Shown here: piece by piece, positions 1 through 12,814 of the stretch
Numbering within the stretch: position 1 is the first letter of the stretch
Layout of the letters: each line of letters opens with the position of its first letter
Source: Heliocidaris erythrogramma
Taxonomy: Eukaryota; Echinodermata; Echinoidea; Camarodonta; Echinometridae
Direction of reading: 5' to 3'
Assembly (NCBI GenBank): GCA_025617745.1
Contig: CM046857.1
Span: forward strand, 22,225,081-22,289,080
Length of the DNA: 64,000 bases
Program-made: the position numbers and the translations under genes
Notes under the pieces: model-generated
Seen by the model: the letters and a program-made list of their open reading frames with translations, nothing else
The model's database searches: none
What the model was told of the DNA's origin: nothing

Positions 1-833
1 GATAAACGAAGTTATCAGCAAACGATCGTTGCACACCTGAATACACTGTAATGGACTGGGTATACCATGATATTATAGAACACGTCAACATGTCAGAAGG
101 GCAATGGTGATTTCTAAATAGAGCAATATCATATAGTAATGGTTGAATAGTTAGATATGAATTCATTGAATATACTGCATGCTTTGCCGTCATGATAAGT
201 GTTTTGCAACGTACATACAATAGTCGGTGGTGGGGACCGGCAGCCTGAGATCGATCACAGACAATAGAACATGAAGGAGACAGAGAATAAAAGAGGAATT
301 GAAGTGCATTCACTAGAAAATCACTTGTATTTCTTTTTGACAAAACGATGGTACAAATTGTTTACAAAGCGATGATTAGATAAAAAAATTATTGAAGGAG
401 ATGCAAACCCGAAAAACGAATCGTGTGATGAGAATTCACGTCATGTCTCTATAAAAGGATTAAGGGCTGGTCAGACCTAAACGATATCAAACTACATGCA
501 TATTTGTATGTAGGCCTTCGTCCGTCAGGAAAGACAATAGCATGGAGAGAGCGCCCTAGATGGTTAGTCTAGATTCTGTCCGTTTTTTTATATTTGGTTT
601 ATTCCCTAACTATAAACGCTGCTCTCTCTCTACATGCAATATCCCACACATGCAGAGCGCGACTCTCCACTAATCACGTGATCCCTAAAATTTCACCCGT
701 CGAAATGTTTGCGAGGGTCGAATGAAAGGAGTATCTCAGTTTTAGCGTTGGGGTGTATTATTTTCTCAACGCGAAAAGTCCAGGCAGTGCACTAGTAGAT
801 GGTGTGCTGCTGCGGCTATATATACACCAGCTC
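1..833. other. no gene recognised
   Basis: No open frame with recognisable homology and no clear repeat structure was found. Short ORFs are random-looking. The stretch ends where a MITE begins at 834. Confidence 0.4.
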
Positions 834-986
834 CAGGGCCCCGTTTCATAAAACGTGTTTTCAGTATCAACTGCCATATTTTATATGACAAAATTGCTCT
901 CAGCCAATCAGATGCGAGGATTTCAGTAGCTTATAACAGTAAATTGCAACTTGTTATTGATAATAAGTTTTATGAAACAGGGCCCT
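834..986. mobile_element. 153-bp MITE with 21-bp terminal inverted repeats
   Basis: The left end begins CAGGGCCCCGTTTCATAAAA. The right end (966-986) is its reverse complement with one mismatch over 21 bases. The interior is AT-rich, carries a CCAAT-type motif (agccaatcag) and has no coding capacity. This is the architecture of a nonautonomous DNA transposon. No convincing target-site duplication was seen, so the superfamily is unassigned. Confidence 0.7.
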
Positions 987-1129
987 GCGGTGGCTGGTGA
1001 GTCCAATACGCGAATGGCAATCTCTTGCGCACCGGCCACATACACAGGCATTACTTGTCTTAAGATATATATATAATGTATCGATAACGATAACGATAAC
1101 AACTTTCAATTCATTTCATTCATTTAAAA

Positions 1130-2520
1130 CAAAAAAAGTCAATTCAAAACAACCTTTATTTCCTTCTAATTTGTTACATACATGAGATACAAACAAAAGA
1201 AAAACCTGCAAGTACAACAATTGAAGGAAGCATGGTCCCTGAAAAGCATAACAATACTTGTGATTAGGGATGCCTATTTCCAAAAATGGCAAACATTAAA
1301 CAAGTCAAGTAGATATATACAATATGGAAGAGGATAAAAAAGTTAGATGGAAAGGGATAGAAAGAAAGTAAGATAGGATAGAGGATATAATACCATGAAC
1401 AAATTCATAAACTGATCACTGTTAATTCTTATATCAGGTACAAACAAGTATACATTCACTGACAACGTATATTTTAGGAAGAAGCAAGGCTAATTTACAA
1501 CTTAATTTCAAAGACAAATATAATTATTAGATAGTTCGAACTATGATTTACATCTTTAGAAAAAACAACAACAAATAAACAAAAACAAAAAAGAGTGCAA
1601 TCACTAAATAGCTAATAAACACCTTTTTAATCTACTTATACAGACTTTGCTTTACTAAGAGATTAAATGTTTTAGGAAAACGTATAAGTTGTGTATTTAT
1701 TCGAGTGCAGAGTTCGCAATGAAACTCTGCTAAGTTTAAGGGCAAAGTTTGTTCAGATAAGGAGCACACGATTCTATCTGGTAACTCATTCTATAATTTT
1801 AGTCCTTATAATAGCGTACATTATATTGATTTTTTTTTTATGCCTAGGTATGTGGATCTGATTGGAAGATCTTGTATTATGGTCATGAAAATCACGGTTG
1901 TGATTAAACATACTGCAAATATGAGATGGGAGTTGGGAATTACACATTTGTACACGAAACAATTAATAATTTTAATGAGCAGATGAGAGAAACAATGGTT
2001 TTATATGCGTACATGGTGGAGCGCCTGATATTATTCTGAAGGACGCACAACTTATTAAGACTTGTGGGAAAAGTGTTACCCCAAACAATGTTACAGTATG
2101 TAAAGTAAGGAAGAACAAGTGAGCAATAAAGCATGCAAAGAACATTATTCGTGAGATAAGAAGCGAGTCTGTAACTTATTCCAACACTCTTTGAACGTTG
2201 ACACTTTAGATTCAACTGTACAAATATGCGACTTCCACGATAAACGACTATCAATATAGACACCGAGAAACTTTTAGTTTCTTCAAACTCTATAGGCAGA
2301 TAGGTAGGACCATAAGTCAGTCATTCTGGTGGGGTTGCGAAATAGGATGTACTTGCACTTCTTCAGGTTGACATAAAGTCTATTCGCTGCAAATCATTTT
2401 AAGACATTATCAAGATTGCCATTAACCATGCACTCTGTGCAAATTTTATAGATTATCACTGTACACAACTGTAGTATTATCTGCATACAAACACGTACGA
2501 TAGTGCATTGGATGACATAT
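1130..2520 (-). pseudogene. 3' remnant of a CR1/Jockey-type LINE
   Basis: Read on the minus strand, 1760-2520 gives broken reverse-transcriptase C-terminal motifs. A degenerate YADD box (VYADN) lies near 2480-2490. Then come KFLGVYIDSRLSWKSH at 2225-2275, a stretch LVLPYFTYCNIVWG near 2080-2120, and a tail with HNTRSSNQIHIPRHKKK near 1835-1890. This order is standard in the CR1/L2/Jockey superclade. At least two frameshifts separate the pieces, so the copy is dead. The AT-rich stretch 1130-1750 resembles its 3' UTR; it ends near a possible polyadenylation signal on the minus strand, but that boundary is inferred. A better-preserved relative lies at 36182-38218. Confidence 0.7.
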
Positions 2521-2544
2521 GAAGCCACGTGGCCGGAGACTATG

Positions 2545-3430
2545 AAAAGGCATTTGGCGTGTGATTTTATCCTTCTACCTTTCCTTATGTAATTCCTGCT
2601 TTTATCCTTCTGCCATCTTTGTTTTCATCCTTCTGCCATCTTGTCTTTCTATCTATGCTTTACCCCATTTTCATTGTTATATCATCTTTGCTTTCTACCT
2701 TTCCTTATGATATGTTCAATACTATATTCTACACAACCCCGATGTGCCGCGCGTGGTTTACTATGCTTCAGTGTGTGGACCGGAGCCTGTGGAAAGCCAT
2801 TTGGTTCAGGGCGTTCGCCATGGCGTGTGATATTAGGGACTTTTAGAATTGCACGTCCACTTAGTCGACTGGTACGCAAGGACATCATTCTACGCCACTG
2901 CGCATGCGCCACTCGCCCTCTCCCTGTCCTCCTCCCTGACTTGCAAAATCGAGAACGTGTTCACTTCGTTTTTGCGGTGCTCCGAAATTTTCGACGAGGT
3001 TCACGTATATGACGTCATCAGAATAGCTCAACTATTATGCTCATCCGTTGAGTGTGTACTTCCGGTTGACGTCGACGGTACGTACACGTCGAGTGAAATC
3101 TAAAATGATCAGAACTGTAGTCAACATGGGCAGTCGACGACGTTGACAGGCGCGAATTAGTCGACTGGGACGAAGTACTAGTCCACTGCTTCTAAAAGTC
3201 CATTTTATCTGCCATGTCGTCCTTCTACCTTTCCTCATGTAAGTTTTTTTTTTTTTAAATCCTTCTGCCATCTTGTCTTTCTTTCTTTTATCTTATTTTC
3301 ATCGTTCTATCATCTCTATTTTTACCTTTCCTTATGTTACTCTTTCTTTTGTCTTTAGCATTCTATCATCTCTCCTTTCACAGTATGCCTTTTTTGTCTT
3401 CCATCTTATCTTTGTATATCCTTTTTATAC
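2545..3430. repeat. pyrimidine-rich short repeats (ccttctgccatctt type)
   Basis: Variants of ATCCTTCTGCCATCTT and CTACCTTTCCTTATG recur irregularly at 2565-2710 and 3220-3420. They form a degenerate minisatellite on either side of the unrelated segment 2837-3201. The inserted segment may have split one original array. Confidence 0.55.
2837..3201. mobile_element. candidate 365-bp MITE splitting a minisatellite
   Basis: The segment starts GGACTTTTAGAA and ends with the inverse complement TTCTAAAAGTCC. It is richer in GC and CpG than its surroundings and carries a 12-bp direct repeat TTAGTCGACTGG near both ends (2862 and 3157). It sits between two blocks of the same pyrimidine minisatellite. 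The terminal repeats are short and no target duplication is evident, so the call is tentative. Confidence 0.4.
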
Positions 3431-4784
3431 ATGTTTTTAAATTGGCGCTTCTCTTATCTTATCTTACATGTTTTACCATGTATGTCTTTATTTTTCACAT
3501 GTCAGCTTCTCAACAAAATAGAAGATATGGACGTCATTGCATTGCATCTTTCTGATAGGATTGCAGTTCTATATAGTTATTATTATTATCATTGTAGGCC
3601 TACCCCGATAAAATCTTAATGTATGACCTGCGCTGGAATATAATTACTTGTGAATATTGCGACTGCACATAAAAGGCCAAGTGTGATGCCCAGATCAGTT
3701 GAATTCATTGCTATATGGTCTTGGAGAGTTCGCCGAACAAGACCCCCAAGACCCCCATGGCCCCATGGCCAAGTTCAACCAGAGAAAAGCACTTAATGAT
3801 CATGATCAACACTACTGGAAAACAAAGAGACCGAAGTATGCTAAATTAAATGGCGCCAGTCCATTTTCCGGACGTAAATTTATTGCAAATGTGACTCAAA
3901 TGTAATTTGAGACTCGGAAAAAGCTTAATAAAGACTCAAAAAGTGATAAAGGCCCCGCATAAATCCCTGGGACTATGCATACTTTTGGCCTTCCAGCTGC
4001 CATAACTTAACACACAAAAACATGCATTTTTGAATGATTCTAATTCCCCCATAATCCAACTGAAATTTTCTAAAATGTGACTTAAATAAGATTTTAATCT
4101 TTGAAAAGCATAATTAAGGCTCAACTATAACAGACCCCTCATAAATTACAGGTTAAGATGTCACAAGGGTACAGTAGGACCCATAACAGAATAAATGCAT
4201 GTTTTCGTCATCTTTTGCGCTGTGTTGATTTTTTTTCCAGTTAACATCTTGAATATCTTAAATATCTTGTACATTATAAGTACATTATAAAGAAGAAAAA
4301 AAAAACCCTCATCTAAAGCATATCACAATAAGTAAATAAATCAAAATATAAGGTAAAGATCTTAACGAAGTCTAGTAACATCCAGAAATTGAGATCGGCT
4401 GCATGGGCTTCATAATTATAAATGAAAAACAAGTCAGAAAAAGAAATCTTATAGTGTACGTGTAAACACAAAACAGGTAATAAAGTAATATTCACATATT
4501 ATCTTTACAGCATTTATACTCTTTTATCAATGTACAATCCCATTGTTGTCAATGATGTCCGATCATCACTATGTTCACATCAAATATTCAAAGTTGTAAG
4601 TTCAAGGTTCAAATCATATTGTCTACAGATTATCATCACAGTACATTGAAGCCACAGAGGTTACGACATTGGATTTTTAAAAATCACCTATCATCAAAGT
4701 GGTATTCATACATTTGTTGAATACCTCTAAAGTTATGCATCATATATTCATAGAAATATCTCCTCTCAGCATATTTCATTCAAC
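3431..4784. other. no gene recognised
   Basis: Nothing recognisable was found. A 68-codon ORF at 3699-3905 has no family resemblance, no splice context and no signal peptide. The rest is AT-rich non-coding sequence. Confidence 0.35.
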
Positions 4785-4884
4785 ATTATAAAACGGGTAC
4801 ATGAATGTAGCCATCCTGATTGGTCAAATAACACCATGTTACCGTGCAAAAAAAAGTGATAACACACAGCAAAAAGGCTCTAAA
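4785..4884 (+). repeat. 100-bp interspersed repeat, left inverted copy
   Basis: The segment beginning ATTATAAAACGGGTAC and containing CATCCTGATTGGTCAAATAA recurs in reverse complement at 17502-17599 with high identity. It contains a CCAAT-box core. The two copies bound a 12.6-kb block. Confidence 0.75.
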
Positions 4885-5459
4885 GCACGGCTGAGCTGTG
4901 CATACGCGTACCTCTGGTGCGTGCAAACTTAAAACGCAATGAAATCGCGTAGTTTAATTGTCATTTTAGCGCAGGGATTACATGCGCGCACTGAAACGCG
5001 CAAGACTTTTGTCGGCTCGTGTTGGCTGCGCTTCTGTGATGTCATCCAGGAAAGCAAATGGCAGCTTCCATGACTGTGCGACTCTTGGCGTTTCTATGGG
5101 GTTCGTAACCATTTTTATAGACTTCATAATCATATTGCCGACCCGTGTTACAAAACTATTAATACATGGTTGTGAGTTCGTGCATTAGTGCGATCTGGCA
5201 ACACGCAGGTTTTTATCGTGGTGTCAAACACACTCGGCTGGATAGGTCCGTGCAACTGAGTTTAGCAAAAATTTCAAGCTTTGAAAATCCAAATTTCAGT
5301 GCTCTTTTCGTACTGTTGGAATCCTTCCCATTTAGTAGATCGTCGAGTTCTTCCCCCGTGAGAAGTGCAAAACTGAGATTCGAAGATATAGCCATTTTTT
5401 ACACGCTGCTATCGTCAAAAATTAAACTACAGCTGTAATTTTGTTGATTTGTTGTTTTT
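4885..5459. other. no gene recognised
   Basis: Moderately GC-rich sequence with a 90-codon ORF (5166-5438) that is rich in Ser and Phe and shows no recognisable domain. It lies between the inverted repeat and the 3' end of a LINE. No function can be assigned. Confidence 0.3.
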
Positions 5460-5989
5460 GTTGATTTGTTTTTTTTTGTTTTAAATTTTTTTTTTTAATT
5501 CTTTTCTCTCAAACAAAATTACAAATGAAATTAAACATTTCATACAAAATTAGTGATAACCTTTAAACATTACAAGTAAGGTTTCACATTCCATACATAA
5601 GTGCAAATAAATCTTCACATTAACATAATTGAAAGTAATGGTTTCACATTTTATACCAAGTTATAACAGTTTCTCATGAACAGAATTGCAACAATTATTT
5701 ACAAAGTTGTAACTTAGCATAATATATAATTGGCATAATACAATAATCAAGGAAAATTATGTATATACGTGTAATGTTAACTATAACTTTTGTCTGAAGA
5801 GAAAAGAATTATAAAGAAAGAACAGAAAGGAAAATGGAGTGGAGGTGGTGTAGCCCCCCCCCCCCTATAATAAACAAAAACACAAAAACACACACAAAAA
5901 AAACACATACCCACCCCCACCCCACCCATCCATCACACACAGCACTCACCTAAAACGCCACACATCCACACACGCCCAGCTTCAAAGGG

Positions 5990-6009
5990 CCCCCCCCCCC
6001 CCCCCCCCC
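5990..6009 (-). repeat. G20 tract just after the ORF2 stop
   Basis: An uninterrupted C-run on the plus strand is a G-run on the coding strand of LINE copy A, about 14 bases after the ORF2 stop. A second C-run follows at about 5854-5865. Similar G tracts follow ORF2 in copies B and D. Confidence 0.8.
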
Positions 6010-6022
6010 GTACATGCACAAA

Positions 6023-9000
6023 TCAGATCTGTGTTGCGTTTCCAGCGAGAGTAGCCAATGACTCAATTTTTTCCCATTTCCTATAGTGATTATTTAGTGT
6101 TCCTCTCTGCTCAGCTATTTTCCTTTCTTCCTGTTTACTTTCTATTACTCGTTTCTTAATATCTTGTAACGTCGGAGGCATCCCATTCTTTTTACTGCAA
6201 TTAAATATCATATACTTTATCAAAATTATAAGATGGTTTGATAACTGATCTTTTGCTATACTGGAAGTTTGTATTCCCACATGAACCCCTTTCCGCTCAA
6301 TGTTTTTAATGTCTATGTTATGAAAAAAATGTCCACATTCTATCCAAAGGCCTCTTACTTTTTCACATAAAAAGAATAAATGTTCATACGTTTCTTCTTC
6401 TTTATTACAAAACGAACATGTATTACTTGCTGCAATTTTAAAGATAAACAAAGTAATTTAAACTGGAATTCTCTTAGCCTGCTATTCAGGGTGCACCTTC
6501 TAGGTGTCAAGAAAAAAAATTGTATTTCTTTCCCTGAAGCATTATATAAGTGCTCAAGATTACGCACCGCATATGATTGTTCTGTTCTAGTAGTTAACAG
6601 AGTTGCGTATATTCGCTTTAATGTTATATCCCACAGTGACAACTTTCTTTCATTAAAACAAAATTCTAAAGTTAATTCTGTATCTTCATCAGGATAGTCA
6701 TTCTTATTCAAAAAAATTTTCCACGTGAAAGGCACAGAACGAAACAAATTTTGTAATACATTAATTTCTGACATATTCAGTCCCTTACTCAAAAAATCCT
6801 TGATGGACTTCAAATTCCCTACTTCATCTACAATATGATGTATTTTAAATATATTTTTAAGAAAAAGGTTTTCTTCTTTCTTCTATTACTTTCTTTTTTC
6901 AACAAAAGTGCTTTGGTGCAAAACCATGACTCCATCATATCTCTATAAAAAGCTGGAACAGCGAGATTAAGCACATTCAATGCAGTATTAGAAAAAAATA
7001 TGAGCAAGCCATCCACTTTCCTGGTTTGATGTCTGAAGTAACGTTTCCAACCCATATTTGATTCTCCCAGCATGAGTCTTTTTAACCAAGTGATTCTTTG
7101 AGAGCGGATGAATAATCGAAAGTCTGTCAGTTTTAACCCCCCTTTATTGTAGTCCAAATATAGTACCTCTCTTTTAATCTTATCCTTCCCACCCCACAAA
7201 AAATCAGAGATGATCACGTTAATATCTTCAAAAACCCAATTCGGTACTGGCATAAGTGAGGAAACATACACTAACTTTGATAAAACAAAAGTCTTCATTA
7301 ACTGGATTTTGCCCATTAAAGTAAGGTCCCTTTGTTTCCACCAACAGAGCAGTCTTTTAATTTTACTCAGAATTTCTTTGTAGTTCAATTGTTTCTGCCT
7401 TTCTATATCTAATGAAAAATATATACCTAATACTTTTATCATTGGCACTATTTTACCAAAAGGAGTTACAATATTCGAACTACTATGAGGTCCCATTAAT
7501 AAAATGAAAGTTTTGTCTTTATTCATTTTTAGTCCAGATAAACTAGCAAAACGTTTAAATAAATTGTCTAGCTTTTCATTCGATACAAGATCTTTGACCA
7601 AAAGTGTCATATCATCTGCATATAATATTTGTTTGACATGTGTATCTTCCAAATTGATTCCATGAATTTCTTGATCCTGACGAATTGAATGAGCGAGGGT
7701 CTCAATACATAATATGAAGAGATAAGGAGAGAGGGGATCTCCCTGCCTTACTCCTCTACTGATACTAAAATATCCCGTTGACATATTTCCATTAAATACA
7801 CAACTTTGCTCCTTATTATAGATAGTCCTAACCCACTTACAAAATGATGATCCCAAACCAAATGATGTCAAAACATTTTGCAGAAAGTTATGTGAAACAG
7901 AATCAAAAGCCTTTTCGAAATCTACCGTCAACAAAAAAGCCTGTAAATTATTATGTGTAGTATGAAAAATCATATCGTCTATCAATCTAATTGCCTCACC
8001 AATATATCTCCCTTTTAAATATCCAACCTGATCTACCTTGATTATTTCATTTAATACCTTTTTAATTCTTCTTGAAAGAACTTTAGTTAAAATCTTGTAG
8101 TCAACATTTAACAAAGATATTGGTCTATAATTTTTTATTTGTAACGGGTCTTTCCCCTCCTTTTGAATCAAGGTAATAATGGCCTGTTTTTGTGAAGAAG
8201 AGAGTTCCTCTAGCTCAAAAGCTAAATTGATTGCTTCTACTAACATTTCTCCAATCTCCGGCCAAAACGTTACATAAAATTCTGCACTTAACCCATCATT
8301 ACCTGGAGACTTATTACATTTCATTTCTTTTAAAACCGCCATGCATTCAGCTATATTAATTTTTCCTTCACATGATTCTTTAGACTCATCAGACAATTTC
8401 GGTAAACCGCCAAAAAATAGTTTTTCATCGGACGTATTAGAAAGTATTACCGGTTGTGTATATAGTGTACTATAAAAAGCGTGTATTTCTTTCTTTATTT
8501 CTATTTCATCAAGAGTTATTTTTCCATCTTCTGTTAACAACTTTTGTATCACAGTTTTCTTTTTATTAGCCTCCATTAATTGGTTAAAGTATCTCATGTC
8601 ATTCTCACAACTTTCATAAAAGGATGCCCTTGATCGAATCTTAAGGCCTTCATTAACAAAATCGTAACATGCCTTCAACTGTTTCCTTTTACTTTCTAAT
8701 AACTGAACCTTTTCTTTTTCTATACCGTTTCCTAATTCGTTCTCGATATCACCAATATCCTTTTCCAGTTCCTCAATTTTTTGTCTGCGTTGTCTGGCCT
8801 TTTCTTTAGAATATTTTCTTGTAAATTGACTTATCTTCATTTTCATAAAATCCCACAACAATCTCTTATCTACAATTTCTTTCTTATATTTTTCTTCCAA
8901 TTCAATAATTTCCTTTTTCATTTCATTTATATAGTGATTATCTCTACATAAGCTGTTATTAAATTTCCAATAAGATCCTTTGCCTTTCAATACATTTTGA

Positions 9001-9629
9001 CGTTTATTATAAAATTGTAACTGAATTGCCGAATGGTCTGGAGCTATAGATGGGATAATATTACATTTTACAACTATTTCATCAAGTTTCTCACTTATAA
9101 ACCAATAGTCAAGTCGACTTTGCATTAAGGGTTGAGTTTGTCTATACGTAAATTGCCTCTTCATTCCATTCCTTGTTCGCCAAATATCAATTAAATCTAA
9201 ATTATCCATAAATTGTTCAAAATATGCACCAAATCTAGATTGATATGTTTTACTATTTCCCATATAATCCAAGTCCATGTTTCTAATCATATTGAAATCC
9301 CCTCCTATAACTGTAAAATCGTCTTGAACATACATTCCTTTCAACAACTGACTAAAATCATTCAAAAAATGTATTTGTTCCGACTCTCTACCTCGCACCG
9401 GAAAATACACGTTACAAATAATCATTTTTTGACCTTGTATGATACATTCCATAATCACACACCGTCTTTCCTTATCTGTACATACCTTATGAACTTGAAT
9501 ATCTAACTTTGAATCAACTAAAACTAAGACTCCTTTACTATGATTTGTCCCGTGGCTAAAATAAAGACTTCCATCCCATAACTGTCCCCATTCGTCTTCG
9601 ATTTCTTTTAAGTTGAGCCATAATGCAGA
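6023..9629 (-). pseudogene. L1-type ORF2 (endonuclease, reverse transcriptase, CCHC), broken
   Basis: The product would nick target DNA and reverse-transcribe the LINE RNA. The frame opens after a stop at 9630-9632. The first ~60 residues of the AP-type endonuclease are missing. The rest of that domain keeps GGDFN, SRLDYWFIS and APDHSA (the catalytic Asp-His). The reverse transcriptase has KNYRPISLLNVDYK, VDFEKAFDSVSH, RGVRQGDPLSPYLF and the catalytic ILYADDMTLL box near 7605-7630. A C-terminal zinc knuckle (CSFCNKEEETYEHLFFLC) is near 6360-6430. Frameshifts near 6820 and 6435 split the C-terminus into three frames, so the copy is inactive. The domain order matches L1/Tx1 elements. Confidence 0.88.
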
Positions 9630-10684
9630 TTAAAACATAACACTACAAGCATCACTCTACAAATGTTTACAAAACTAAGGAAATACAACCTCAAGTAATT
9701 GATAATACCTTGATAATTGCACAATACATTAAAAAAGTTTCGAAACCCCACAGAAAGGCAAAAAGAATGAAAGGCTACCCCCACTGGAAAAACACACTTA
9801 TTTACATCCACCACATCCACAACACCCACAACACCCACAACACCCACAACACCTCCCAACAACAGCAACAACACAATGGCAGACACTGCGCCCATCCCTT
9901 GTGAGCTACGATGAGCAGCTTCACTACGGGTATTAGGCATAAAGTACCCGCCCCGCCCCGTCCCCCTCACCTCAAAACCATTATTTCCACAGAAAGATAC
10001 TGTAAAATACAAACAAATCTGTAATATATATCCGTATATACATATCAATGTACATCTAAATACTTTCTATAAATGATATGTAGAGAAAATGCAACCACAA
10101 CTGCCAAAATGGGTTGGGGGAAAAGAAAAAACTCATAACTCCAAATATTGAACTGTTAAGAACTTCTGTATAAGAGAAAAAAAAATACAAAAACAACTAA
10201 ACCATCCTATATACATGTAGCACATAAGAAAAGAAGGAAAAGGCAATGGGTAAAACCATCTATTTTGCTTTTATGAATATTCACGCCTTCATGAATTTAG
10301 CTAAAGCTAAATGTCACGAGGGCATGTTTATACGTCACTCCTCTTTCGAACGAGACAGAACCCTCGGTCAAAACCAGACACCGAGCGTGAAACGACGCCG
10401 AACCAAAACCTGACCCCTGCAGTGTGCCGAAATTCTTGTCTGACACTTTCACTTTGAATCGAAATAAATGACTCACTCTTGTTATCTGTATTATAGGTAT
10501 CCAATCTCCCTAAAATTTTTAACCGAGATTGACACTCCGAGAAATCCCCCCCCCCCCACACCGAAAGCAGACCACAGGTCCGTCCAAAATCTCTTTTCAA
10601 TGACATGGGTATTGGTTAGCTGCACACTTTAAACAGTCCTAATTCTATAAATTTAATAGCATACGAATTTTCCCCCATCTATCA
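9630..10684. other. no gene recognised; includes a 9-bp minisatellite
   Basis: AT-rich sequence with no recognisable coding region. At about 9819-9855 a 9-bp unit (ACAACACCC) repeats four times. A C12 tract lies at about 10546-10557. The 92-codon minus-strand ORF at 10328-10606 crosses that C tract and has no family resemblance. Confidence 0.4.
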
Positions 10685-10955
10685 TATATAAGAAATCACT
10701 TCCTTCAAAACCTCAAGTAGTTCGATTATACTATACATAAAATTGACACTGTATATCCCGACACCAAATCATTAAAACATTGAATGCTTGTTTAATCAAT
10801 GAGGTGAGCATACATGTATCACCAGTATATAAGAAAACACTTCCTTCAAAACATCTAGAGTAGTTGGATTAATATACATAAAATTTACACTGTATCCCGA
10901 CACCAAATCATTAAAACATTGAATGCTTGTTTAATCAATGAGGTGAGCATCACCG
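10685..10955. repeat. two-copy tandem repeat, 141-bp period
   Basis: The block starting TATATAAGAAATCACTTCC at 10685 repeats at 10826. Both copies contain ATCATTAAAACATTGAATGC and end in GAGGTGAGCAT. Identity is high with small indels. Confidence 0.85.
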
Positions 10956-11129
10956 GATTAAAAAAAAAAAAAAATCACAAGATTAAAAAAAGATTCCGAA
11001 CAGACCCACAATCCGCCCCCAATATAGAAGGCAAGACCTCTCGGAGTATCAATTGACATTATCTCCTTTAGAAATTCTCTTATGAAAAAAAAAAAAAAAA
11101 AAAAATCTGAGATTGTTTGTATGCCTGAA

Positions 11130-12715
11130 TAACATTCTCAGATCCTATGTATTTTGTACTAATCAACTTCTTCATTAATGCGGGTATTGGCAATAGCCCT
11201 ATACATCCACATTCCATGATTATCATACAAATAGAGGACTGATAACCGACACCTTTAAAAATTATCATTACAATCATTTTGGAGATAAGCATAACATACC
11301 TAATACATGGAATGTCCATGTGTTCAGTATCAGCATTTGAGATAAGCATGACTATTTCATGCCTCTCAATCTTTTCTATACTCAAGATTATACATTTATG
11401 TAGAGCTTTTATGCTTTTATTCAAGACATTTAAGTCATAGAATTATCTTTTAGAGAGAAAAAAAAAAACTATTGTCAAGAGGAATGTGTTTAACATACTG
11501 ACCTCATACCTTTAGAAAATTCTGTCCTTCATGTGCATTGAAACGCACATGTCTACATGTACATGTCGGTCAACCTCACATTTGCATAAAATGTGGGTGT
11601 TGGCTGTATTGATCAATTTCATTATTTGCATAAAATGTGAACTTTTGCAATTAGCCCACACATCCGGTTTTGAATAAACATCAACTAATTCCTGAGATTG
11701 TATCGCGCGTTGAGAGCCAGAAGGGCGCCAACTCATATGTTTTAACACAGAGCTAATGCCCCTCCGGCCCCCAACACACAGTACATACCTCAAATACCAT
11801 TCCCAAGTCCTATGTATTTAGTACTAATCAACTTCTTCATTAATGCGGGTAGTGGCAATATGCCTATACATCCACATTCCATGATTATCATACAAATAGA
11901 GGACTGATAAACGACAGCTTTAAAGATTATCATTACAGTCATTTTGGAGATAAACATAGCATACCTAATACACGGAATGTCCATGTGTTCAATATCAGCA
12001 TTTGAGATAATTGGCATCGACTATTCCATGCCTCTCAATCTTTTCTATACTCAAGATTATACATTTATCTAGAGCTTTTATGCCTTTATTCAAGAGCATT
12101 TAAGTCATAGAATTGTTCTATAGAAAAAAAAAAGACATCAGTAGCTATTGTCAAAAGGAATGTGTTTAACATACTGAACTCATACCTTTAGAAAATTCTG
12201 CCCTGCATGTGCATTGAAACATGTACATGTCGATCAACTTCATGCACATTTACATAAAATGTAGGTGTTGGCTGTACTGATCAATTTCATTATTTGCATA
12301 AAATGTGAACATTTACAATAAGCCCACACATCCGCATCCCATATTCAAGATTTTACATTTATCTAGAGCTTTTATTCTTTTATTCAAAAACATGTTTAAA
12401 TCATAGAATTGTTCTATAGAAGAAAAAAAAAAAAAAAAAAAAAAACCCAAGCAAAAACAAACGTGTTTAACATACTGACCTCATACCTTTAGAAAATTCT
12501 GCTCTGCATGTGCATTGAAACGCACATGTCCACATGTGTGGGTCATGTTCATAAATATAGATTGACTGTACTGATCAATTTCATTATTTGCATAAAACGT
12601 GAGCATTTGCAATATGCCTACATGTCTGCCTTCATTATGCAAATTGAGGCCTGAAAACAACACCCTTTTTTTGGTGACATTAACATCAAAGCCCTGTTTA
12701 TAGAGATGCATATGT
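11130..12715. repeat. large tandem repeat, about 670-bp unit, 2+ copies
   Basis: TCCTATGTATTT followed by ACTAATCAACTTCTTCATTA occurs at 11143 and again at 11808. The downstream marker TTTAGAAAATTCTG occurs at about 11512, 12190 and 12490. The third copy is internally deleted. A-runs separate some units. Frames in the array are shared because the DNA is duplicated and show no sign of being genes. Confidence 0.85.
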
Positions 12716-12814
12716 ATTTGTGTTTAGAATAAACGTCAACTAATTCCAACCTCTCAAACATATACATATCTCAAAACATTCATTTATCTAGTTTTGTCTC
12801 TCTTTACAATTATA

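Larger units (their letters stand above)
5460..9629 (-). mobile_element. L1-type LINE, 5'-truncated copy A
   Basis: The element runs right to left. ORF2 spans 9629-6023, followed by a G-rich tract (C-run at 5990-6009), an AT-rich 3' UTR (5500-5850) and a T-rich tail at 5460-5500 equivalent to a poly-A end. The 3' UTR, read on the minus strand, shares blocks such as TGTGAAGATTTAT and GTATGAAATGTTT with the UTR of copy C at 34670-34760. The 5' end stops inside the endonuclease domain, as expected from incomplete reverse transcription. Confidence 0.85.

Noticed and set aside
3699..3905. 68-codon ORF with a hydrophilic Gln/Pro/His-rich start
   Set aside because: No recognisable family, no splice-paired neighbour and a length expected by chance.
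5166..5438. 90-codon ORF
   Set aside because: Frame has no domain and ends in simple AT-rich sequence next to a LINE tail; no promoter or conservation seen.
9213..9506. 97-codon plus-strand ORF
   Set aside because: It is antisense to LINE ORF2 copy A and is a shadow frame.
9795..12720. Possible CRISPR-like spacing of repeats
   Set aside because: Units are long or directly adjacent, with no constant short repeats separated by unique spacers, and the DNA is eukaryotic.
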